Below are positions 57,979-64,000 of a stretch of 64,000 bases of DNA, piece by piece; positions within the stretch are counted from its first letter, which is position 1; each line of letters begins with the position of its first letter. The DNA is from Thioalbus denitrificans (GTDB lineage: Bacteria; Pseudomonadota; Gammaproteobacteria; DSM-26407). The notes beneath the pieces were generated by a model. That model was not told where the DNA came from. It saw only the letters and a program-made list of their open reading frames with translations, and did no database searches. Both the position numbers and the translations under genes were made by a program. The DNA is taken from the NCBI RefSeq assembly GCF_003337735.1, contig NZ_QPJY01000005.1:175319-239318 (forward strand). Reading direction: 5' to 3'.

Positions 57979-58002
57979 CCGTTGGACAATGACCGTTAGA
58001 TA
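57961..58002. repeat. Three 14-bp tandem repeats across two convergent stops
   Basis: ATGACCGTTGGACA twice, then ATGACCGTTAGATA. The stop of the membrane protein lies in unit 2 and the stop of the PAP2 gene in unit 3. Confidence 0.9.
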
Positions 58003-58535
58003 AAGGGTCCGAGCATGCCCACGGCGATTGCGGTGACAGTGCCCAACAGCGCCCCGGCGGCCACGTCGGACGGGTAGTGCAGGCCGAGAATGACCCGTGA
58101 CAGTGCGACCAGCACCGCGAAGGGGATGACCAGCCAGCCCAGGGCCGGGATCTGGGTCACGAGCACGGTACTGAATCCCACGGCATGCATGGTGTGGCCG
58201 GAAGGGAAGCTGTAGGCGTCCAGGGGCGGGGCGCCGAGGTGGATGCCGGCGTCCATCCGGAACGGCCGCTGGCGCAGGGTGGTGCCCTTGAGCCGGCGAT
58301 AGATGGCCAGGTTGATCACGCCCGTCAATGCCATCTCCGCCACCGTTTCCCAGGCGGCGGGACCATGCACGACCGGCAGCAGCAGCATCAGGAGATACCA
58401 GAACACGCCGTCGCCCAGCCGGCTGACACGGGCGAAGAACCGTTCCACGGACCGCCGCCGGCTCAGCCGGTTGATGCGGCGGCACAGGGGCAGCTCACGG
58501 GCGGTGAGCCGTTGCAGCACGGCCTGGGTGGTCAT
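57996..58535 (-). CDS. PAP2-superfamily phosphatase
   Basis: A 179-residue integral membrane phosphatase. The three active-site motifs are KGTTLRQRPF, YSFPSGHTMHA and SRVILGLHYPSDV. Such enzymes dephosphorylate phosphatidate or undecaprenyl pyrophosphate. Its start overlaps the glycosyltransferase stop by four bases, so the two are co-translated and may work on the same lipid. Confidence 0.9.
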   Translation of the reverse strand: MTTQAVLQRLTARELPLCRRINRLSRRRSVERFFARVSRLGDGVFWYLLMLLLPVVHGPAAWETVAEMALTGVINLAIYRRLKGTTLRQRPFRMDAGIHLGAPPLDAYSFPSGHTMHAVGFSTVLVTQIPALGWLVIPFAVLVALSRVILGLHYPSDVAAGALLGTVTAIAVGMLGPFI

Positions 58536-59767
58536 GAGTCACCTCCTGTCGGAGCCTGGGTTGCACGGTAGGCGCCAGGGGTCGCATGGTCGTGCACCTG
58601 GCGCAGCAGCAGGGCCTCGAACCGCTCATGGATCTGCTGCCAGTCGGCTTTCTGCACCCCGAACCGGGCCCGGGCGCCAAGGCGCCGGACCCGCGCCGGA
58701 TCCCGGGCCAGCGTCGCCGCGGCCCGGGCCAGTGCCTGCTCCTCCCCGGGTGCGGCCAGCAGCCCCGACCACTGGTGGATGACGTACTCGCGGGCCGCCG
58801 CGGTGTGATAGGCCACCACCGGGAGGCCGCTGGCCATGGCCTCCAGCACCACGTTGCCGAAGGTTTCGGTCAGGCTCGGGAACAGGAACAGGTCGGACGA
58901 CGCGTAGTGGGCGGCGAGATCCTCACCGCCGCGCATGCCGCAGAAGACGATCTCCGGGTGCTCGGCGGCGAGCCGCTCCCGGAGCGGTCCGTCGCCCACC
59001 ATCACCAGGCGGACCCGCCGGTTGGCCGAACGCATGGCATGGAACCAGCGCACCGCCACTTCCAGGTTCTTCTCCGGCGCCAGCCTGCCGACGTAGAGCG
59101 CCACCAGGTCGCGGCCGCGCACGCCCCAGCTGCGCCGCAGCGCCTCGCTCCGGTGCCCGGGATGGAACAGCCGGGTGTCGACCCCCCGCCCCAGCACCTC
59201 CAGGTGACGAAAGCCGTGGCCGGCGAGCTCTCCCGCCAGCTCCCGGGTGGGCACCAGGGTGCAGCGGGCACGGCCATGGAAGCGGCGCAGGTAGCCGCCC
59301 ACGGGCCGCTGCAACAGGCCGAGTCCGTAGTGGGCGCTGTACTGGTGGAAATTGGTGTGGAAACTGGTGACCGCTGGCAGCGCCAGGCGCCGCGCCGCTG
59401 CGAGCGCCGACCAGCCCAGCGGACCCTCCGTGTCCACGTGCACCACGTCCACGGGCGTTTCGCGCCAGCGCTCCGTCAGTGCCCGGCGCACGGGGATGCC
59501 GAAGCGCAGGCCGGGGTAGCCGGGGATGCCGAGCCCGGGCGTGAGCAGCTCGCGCAGGTTCGTGTCCGCCGCGGGGCGGTTGCCGCGCTGCTGGCTCGGG
59601 CGGACCAGGTCCACCTGGTGACCCCGCTCCAGCAGTCCGCCGACCAGTCTGGCGACGGTCATGGCCACGCCATTGACCTCGGGGGGATAGGTTTCGGTCA
59701 CGATGGCGACGCGCAGACGGGGCGCGGCCTCCACGGCCGTGCCGGGGATGAGGGCAGAGGCGTCCAT
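58532..59767 (-). CDS. GT4-family glycosyltransferase
   Basis: A 411-residue GT-B enzyme: VAIVTETYPPEVNGVAMTVARL at the N-terminus, SFHTNFHQY, VLGRGVDTRLFHP, VALYVGRLAPEKNLEVAV, and the nucleotide-sugar motif FPSLTETFGNVVLEAMASGLPV. The FHTNFHQY and GRGVDTRLF stretches resemble lipid glycosyltransferases of the MgtA/SqdX group. With the PAP2 partner a role in making a glycolipid from phosphatidate is plausible. Confidence 0.88.
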   Translation of the reverse strand: MDASALIPGTAVEAAPRLRVAIVTETYPPEVNGVAMTVARLVGGLLERGHQVDLVRPSQQRGNRPAADTNLRELLTPGLGIPGYPGLRFGIPVRRALTERWRETPVDVVHVDTEGPLGWSALAAARRLALPAVTSFHTNFHQYSAHYGLGLLQRPVGGYLRRFHGRARCTLVPTRELAGELAGHGFRHLEVLGRGVDTRLFHPGHRSEALRRSWGVRGRDLVALYVGRLAPEKNLEVAVRWFHAMRSANRRVRLVMVGDGPLRERLAAEHPEIVFCGMRGGEDLAAHYASSDLFLFPSLTETFGNVVLEAMASGLPVVAYHTAAAREYVIHQWSGLLAAPGEEQALARAAATLARDPARVRRLGARARFGVQKADWQQIHERFEALLLRQVHDHATPGAYRATQAPTGGDS

Positions 59768-60019
59768 GGGGCGATTCTGGGCGCCCGGCGTGACCGGCTC
59801 GTGAAGCCTGTGCGACAGCCGTGTGACAGCGGCTGCGGGTGCGTGCGGGGCGTTGTGGACCGATAATGGCCAATGCCCGGTCGCCCTGCGGCGTTTGAGC
59901 CGTCGACCCGGAAAGGAAGGATCCCGGCTGAAATCTGTGGGCCTACCGGAGAATTTTCATGGAAGCGGCCGCCGGTCCCTGTGGTAGGATCGCTGCTTTG
60001 CAGCACATCAGTATTTTCT

Positions 60020-63000
60020 ATGACCTCCATGAGCCCGGACAGCGTCGCGCGCATTCGCGAAATCCCGTACAACTACACCTCCTTCTCCGACCGCGAGATC
60101 GTCATCCGCTTCCTCGGGGAGGATATGTGGGACGTCCTCAACGAGCTGCGCGGACAGCGCCGCACCGGCCGTTCGGCGCGCATGCTGTTCGAGGTGCTGG
60201 GGGACATGTGGGTCATCACCCGCAACCCCTACATCCAGGACGACCTGCTGGAGAACCCCAAGCGCTGGCAGTCCCTGGTGCATGCCCTGCACCACCGCCT
60301 GGACCAGATCGTGGCCCGGGCCGAAGGCAACCAGCTGGCCCTGCGGCTGGCGGAGCGGGCCCGCGAGGCCATCCGCGCCTTCGAGGGTGAGCAGGAGCGC
60401 CGGGTGGAGCTGCGCCGGCGCGCCTTCCGGCGTCTCAGCCGGGTGACCCGCAAGGACAATATCGGCTTCGACGGCCTGGCCCGGGTTTCCCACGTCACCG
60501 ACGCCACCGACTGGCGCGTGGAGTATCCCTTCGTGGTGCTTTCGCCCGACTCGGAGGCCGAGACCCTGAAGGTGGTGGAGGCCTGCATCGAGCTCGGGCT
60601 CACCATCATCCCCCGCGGCGGCGGCACCGGCTACACCGGCAGCGCCGTGCCCCTGCACGCCGACACGGCGGTGGTGAACACCGAGAAGCTGGAGGGCATC
60701 GGCGAGGTGACCCTCAACCGGCTGTTCGGCGTGGCCGAGCCCGTGCCCACCGTCCGGGTGGAGGCGGGCGTGGTGACCCGGCGGGTCTCCGAGCTGGCCA
60801 CCGCCCACGGCTACATCTTCGCCGTGGATCCCACCTCCCAGGACGCCTCCACCATCGGCGGCAACATCGCCATGAACGCCGGCGGCAAGAAGGCGGTCAT
60901 GTGGGGCACCACCCTGGACAACCTGGCCTCCTGGCGCATGGTCACCCCCGACGCCCAGTGGCTCGAGGTGGAGCGGCTCAACCACAACCTGGGCAAGATC
61001 CACGACCAGGCGACGGCGGAGTTCCGCGTCACCCGCTTCGCCGCCGACGGCCGGACGCTGGTGGGCGAGCCGGAAATCCTGCGCATCCCGGGCAGCGAGT
61101 TCCGCCACCGCGGGCTGGGCAAGGACGTCACCAACAAGTTCCTGGGCGGGCTGCCCGGTATCCAGAAGGAGGGCTGCGACGGCCTCATCACCTCCGCGGT
61201 CTTCATCCTGCACCGGCAGCCGAAACACCTGCGCACCGTCTGCCTGGAGTTCTTCGGCGCCAACCTGAAGAACGCCGTGCCGGCCATCGTGGAGGTGAAG
61301 GAGTACCTCGACAGCCTGCCGGACGTGCACCTCACCGGCCTGGAGCATCTCGACGAGCGCTATGTGCGGGCGGTGAAGTACAGCACCAAGGCGCCGCGGC
61401 CGGAGCTGCCCAAGATGGTGCTGCTGGCGGACATCTCCTCCGAGGACGAGGACGGGGTGGCCGATGCGGCCTCCCATATCGTGCGCCTGTGCAACGCCCG
61501 CGACGGCGAGGGCTTCGTGGCCGTCAGCCCGGAGGCGCGCGCCCGGTTCTGGGCCGACCGGTCGCGGACCGCCGCCATCGCCGCCCACACCAACGCCTTC
61601 AAGATCAACGAGGACGTGGTGATCCCGCTGGATCGCCTCTCCGAGTACAACGACGGCATCGAGCGCATCAACATCGAGCAGTCGACCCGCAACAAGCTGA
61701 AGATGATCGATGGCGTGCTCGGCTACCTGGGCGGGGACATGCCCGAGCTGCGCCAGCTGCCCGGCCTCGAGGAGAGCGCCGAGAACGACGCCATCGTGGC
61801 GGCCAAGAAGGAGGCCGCGGTGGACCTGCTGGAGCGGGTGCGCGACCGCTGGCGCGCCCTGCTGGAGCGGCTCGACGCCCCGGCGGCCGACAATCCCGAT
61901 CTGCTCACCGAGGCGGAGCGGGAGCGGGTGCAGCCCGGCGACACCCTGTTCGACCTGCTGCAGCGGCGCGATGTGCGCATCTCCTACCGCCGCGGCGTCG
62001 AGCGGCCGCTGAAGGAGATCTTCACCGGGCGCATGCTCGAGCCGGTCTGCCGCAGGTTCGACGCCATCCACGCCGGCATCCGCACCGGCCGGCTGTTCGT
62101 GGCCACCCACATGCATGCCGGCGACGGCAACGTCCACACCAACATCCCGGTCAACTCCAACGACTACGGGATGCTGCGCGAGGCCGACCGCATCGTGGAC
62201 CGGGTCATGGCCCTGGCGCGCAGCCTGGGCGGGGTCATCTCCGGCGAGCACGGCATCGGCCTGACCAAGATGCAGTACCTGGACGCCGGGACGGTCGAGG
62301 CCTTCGCCGAGTACAAGCGGCGGGTCGACCCGGAGGGGCGCTTCAACCGCGGCAAGCTGATGCCCGGCTCGGGGCTGGAGAAGGCCTACACCCCGTCGCT
62401 GCGCTTGGTGGAGCAGGAGGCGCTGATTCTCGAGGCGAGCGCCCTGGGCAATCTCAACAACGACATCAAGGACTGCCTGCGCTGCGGCAAGTGCAAGCCG
62501 GTCTGCACCACCCACGTGCCGCGGGCCAACCTGCTCTACTCGCCGCGCAACAAGATTCTCGCCACCGGGCTCATCATCGAGGCGTTCCTCTACGAGGAGC
62601 AGACCCGGCGCGGCATCTCCGTGCGCCACTTCGCCGAGATGAACGACGTGGCCGACCACTGCACGGTCTGTCACCGCTGCCTCAACCCCTGCCCGGTGAA
62701 CATCGATTTCGGCGACGTGACGGTGAAGATGCGCGGCATCCTGCGCGCCCAGGGCAAGAAGCGCCTCAACCCCGGCACTTGGATGTCCATGGCGTTCCTG
62801 AACGTCACCGACCCGGCCACCATCAAGGTGATGCGCAAGGCGCTCATCGAGTGGGGCTACGGCGCCCAGCGGCTGGCCCACGGCGTCTACCGCCGCTTCC
62901 GGCCCGCCGCCGGCGAATCGCGCCCGGCCGGCACCACCGGACGCACCGCCATTCCCGCCCAGGTGGTGCACTTCATGAAGAAGCCCATGCCGGCGGGGCT

Positions 63001-63883
63001 GCCCACCCAGACCATGCGCGGCCTGCTGGGGGTGGAGGACGCCAAGACCGTGCCCATACTGCGCGATCCGCAGCGGGTGACCGACGAGTCCGAGGCGGTC
63101 TTCTACTTCCCCGGCTGCGGCTCCGAGCGGCTGTTCAGCCAGATCGGGCTGGCGACGCTGGCCATGCTCTACGACGTGGGCGTGCAGACGGTGCTGCCGC
63201 CGGGCTACCTCTGCTGCGGCTACCCGCAGGCCGCTTCCGGCAACGAGGCCCGCGGCCAGCAGATCTCCACCGACAACCGGGTGCTGTTCCATCGCGTGGC
63301 CAACACCCTCAACTACCTCGACATCAAGACCGTCATCGTCTCCTGCGGCACCTGCATGGACCAGCTGCTCACCTACCAGTTCGAGCAGATCTTCCCCGGC
63401 TGCCGGCTGCTGGACATCCACGAGTACCTGATGGAGAAGGGCCGGGCGCTGGAGGGCGTGGACGGGGTGCAGTACCTCTACCACGACCCGTGCCACACCC
63501 CCATGAAAACCTACAGCCCCACCCAGGTGGCGGCGAAGCTCATGGGCCAGGAGGTGCGGCTGTCCGACCGCTGCTGCGGCGAGGCCGGCACCTTCGCCAT
63601 CTCCCGCCCGGACATCGCCACCCAGGTGCGGTTCCGCAAGCAGGAGGAGATCCGGAAGGGGGTGCGCCAGTACACCGGCCACGACCAGGCCCGCAAGGGC
63701 GAGGTGAAGATGCTCACCTCCTGTCCCGCCTGCCAGCAGGGCCTGGATCGCTACCGCGAGGAGACGGGCGTGGAGACCGACTACATCGTGGTGGAGATGG
63801 CCAACCGGCTTCTCGGCGCCGATTGGCAGAAGCGCTTCGTGGACCAGGTGAAGGACGGCGGCATCGAGCGGGTCCTGCTCTGA
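60020..63883 (+). CDS. DUF3683-type FAD-linked oxidase / Fe-S oxidoreductase fusion
   Basis: A 1287-residue multidomain protein. Residues 1 to about 150 are the DUF3683 head. An FAD-binding type 4 domain follows ([34 protein letters not shown]), then the FAD-oxidase C domain ([29 protein letters not shown]). Two 4Fe-4S motifs ([11 protein letters not shown] and [11 protein letters not shown]) come next, and two cysteine-rich CCG repeats ([30 protein letters not shown]). The layout is that of a D-lactate/glycolate-type dehydrogenase fused to its Fe-S partner; the substrate is unknown. No strong ribosome site; ATG 60029 is an alternative. Confidence 0.87.
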   Translation: MTSMSPDSVARIREIPYNYTSFSDREIVIRFLGEDMWDVLNELRGQRRTGRSARMLFEVLGDMWVITRNPYIQDDLLENPKRWQSLVHALHHRLDQIVARAEGNQLALRLAERAREAIRAFEGEQERRVELRRRAFRRLSRVTRKDNIGFDGLARVSHVTDATDWRVEYPFVVLSPDSEAETLKVVEACIELGLTIIPRGGGTGYTGSAVPLHADTAVVNTEKLEGIGEVTLNRLFGVAEPVPTVRVEAGVVTRRVSELATAHGYIFAVDPTSQDASTIGGNIAMNAGGKKAVMWGTTLDNLASWRMVTPDAQWLEVERLNHNLGKIHDQATAEFRVTRFAADGRTLVGEPEILRIPGSEFRHRGLGKDVTNKFLGGLPGIQKEGCDGLITSAVFILHRQPKHLRTVCLEFFGANLKNAVPAIVEVKEYLDSLPDVHLTGLEHLDERYVRAVKYSTKAPRPELPKMVLLADISSEDEDGVADAASHIVRLCNARDGEGFVAVSPEARARFWADRSRTAAIAAHTNAFKINEDVVIPLDRLSEYNDGIERINIEQSTRNKLKMIDGVLGYLGGDMPELRQLPGLEESAENDAIVAAKKEAAVDLLERVRDRWRALLERLDAPAADNPDLLTEAERERVQPGDTLFDLLQRRDVRISYRRGVERPLKEIFTGRMLEPVCRRFDAIHAGIRTGRLFVATHMHAGDGNVHTNIPVNSNDYGMLREADRIVDRVMALARSLGGVISGEHGIGLTKMQYLDAGTVEAFAEYKRRVDPEGRFNRGKLMPGSGLEKAYTPSLRLVEQEALILEASALGNLNNDIKDCLRCGKCKPVCTTHVPRANLLYSPRNKILATGLIIEAFLYEEQTRRGISVRHFAEMNDVADHCTVCHRCLNPCPVNIDFGDVTVKMRGILRAQGKKRLNPGTWMSMAFLNVTDPATIKVMRKALIEWGYGAQRLAHGVYRRFRPAAGESRPAGTTGRTAIPAQVVHFMKKPMPAGLPTQTMRGLLGVEDAKTVPILRDPQRVTDESEAVFYFPGCGSERLFSQIGLATLAMLYDVGVQTVLPPGYLCCGYPQAASGNEARGQQISTDNRVLFHRVANTLNYLDIKTVIVSCGTCMDQLLTYQFEQIFPGCRLLDIHEYLMEKGRALEGVDGVQYLYHDPCHTPMKTYSPTQVAAKLMGQEVRLSDRCCGEAGTFAISRPDIATQVRFRKQEEIRKGVRQYTGHDQARKGEVKMLTSCPACQQGLDRYREETGVETDYIVVEMANRLLGADWQKRFVDQVKDGGIERVLL

Positions 63884-63885
63884 GA

Positions 63886-64000
63886 CGTGAGTGCGTTAGT
63901 GCGTTAGTGCGTGAATGCGTGAGTGCGTGAATGCGTGAGTGCGTGAGTGCGTGAGTGCGTGAGTGCGTGAGTGCGTGAGTGCGTGAGTGCGTGAGTGCGT
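63886..64000. repeat. Octamer tandem repeat (GTGAGTGC), cut by window edge
   Basis: About 14 copies of an 8-bp unit begin three bases after the oxidoreductase stop and run to the end of the window. The first units vary (GTTAGTGC, GTGAATGC); the later ones are identical. Confidence 0.95.

Noticed and set aside
60008..63682. Long open frame antisense to the FAD/Fe-S oxidoreductase
   Set aside because: Low-complexity product; the plus strand has clear FAD and Fe-S motifs throughout.
63886..64000. CRISPR array
   Set aside because: Contiguous 8-bp tandem units with no spacers and no cas genes.

Overview
The window is high-GC, gene-dense chromosomal DNA from a gammaproteobacterium. The left half follows, almost gene for gene, the region around pilT/pilU and pilG-chpA of Pseudomonas aeruginosa. 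The tkt-gap-pgk-pyk-fba block has a Calvin-subtype class II aldolase, and a secreted rhodanese and a multihaem cytochrome lie between the two blocks. Together these point to an autotrophic, probably sulfur-oxidising lineage of the Chromatiales/Ectothiorhodospiraceae type. That placement is inference; no rRNA or tRNA is present to fix it.

Region 1 (1-26 kb) is the conserved core. On the minus strand lie metW-metX, yggU-yggT-proC-yggS, then a pyrK-like gene, an inactive-type dihydroorotase (pyrC'), pyrB, pyrR, yqgF, yqgE, a TonB-like gene, apbE and gshB. On the plus strand lie the twitching-motility retraction ATPases pilT and pilU and the Pil-Chp chemosensory operon pilG-pilH-pilI-pilJ-chpA-chpC. 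pilK and chpB are not seen.

Region 2 (26-39.4 kb) is accessory and the least explained. It holds a 263-bp palindromic element, a small exported protein with an exported rhodanese, rsmE, an asparagine-synthetase-like amidotransferase, an outer-membrane barrel, a DUF6941-like protein, an ATP-grasp protein and a sulfotransferase. A minus-strand block follows: methyltransferase, divergent QueC-like, QueD-like and PaaK-like adenylating enzyme. It ends with a tri-haem cytochrome divergent from an exported nitroreductase. The methyltransferase/QueC/QueD/PaaK block is the best candidate for an undescribed pathway.

Region 3 (39.4-52.6 kb) is central metabolism. It contains bioA and the methyl cycle metK-ahcY-metF, with an SAH riboswitch in front of ahcY and a four-helix-bundle (IVP-type) gene inserted between ahcY and metF within inverted GTGAGG repeats. 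The glycolytic/Calvin block tkt-gap-pgk-pyk-fba follows, with a strong hairpin terminator between gap and pgk.

Region 4 (52.7-64 kb) begins with the two-component system glrK-qseG-glrR. It is followed directly by two sigma-54-type promoters, one driving a DUF1328 membrane peptide and one driving an exported EF-hand/BON protein. Near-perfect GlrR sites (TGTC-N10-GACA) precede the second. Then come a four-helix membrane protein, a PAP2 phosphatase with a GT4 glycosyltransferase, a 1287-residue FAD/Fe-S oxidoreductase, and an octamer tandem repeat that runs off the end.

Intergenic spaces are unusually rich in short phased repeats arranged as inverted pairs (at 3.6, 12.1, 40.7, 41.7/42.1 and 43.7 kb).
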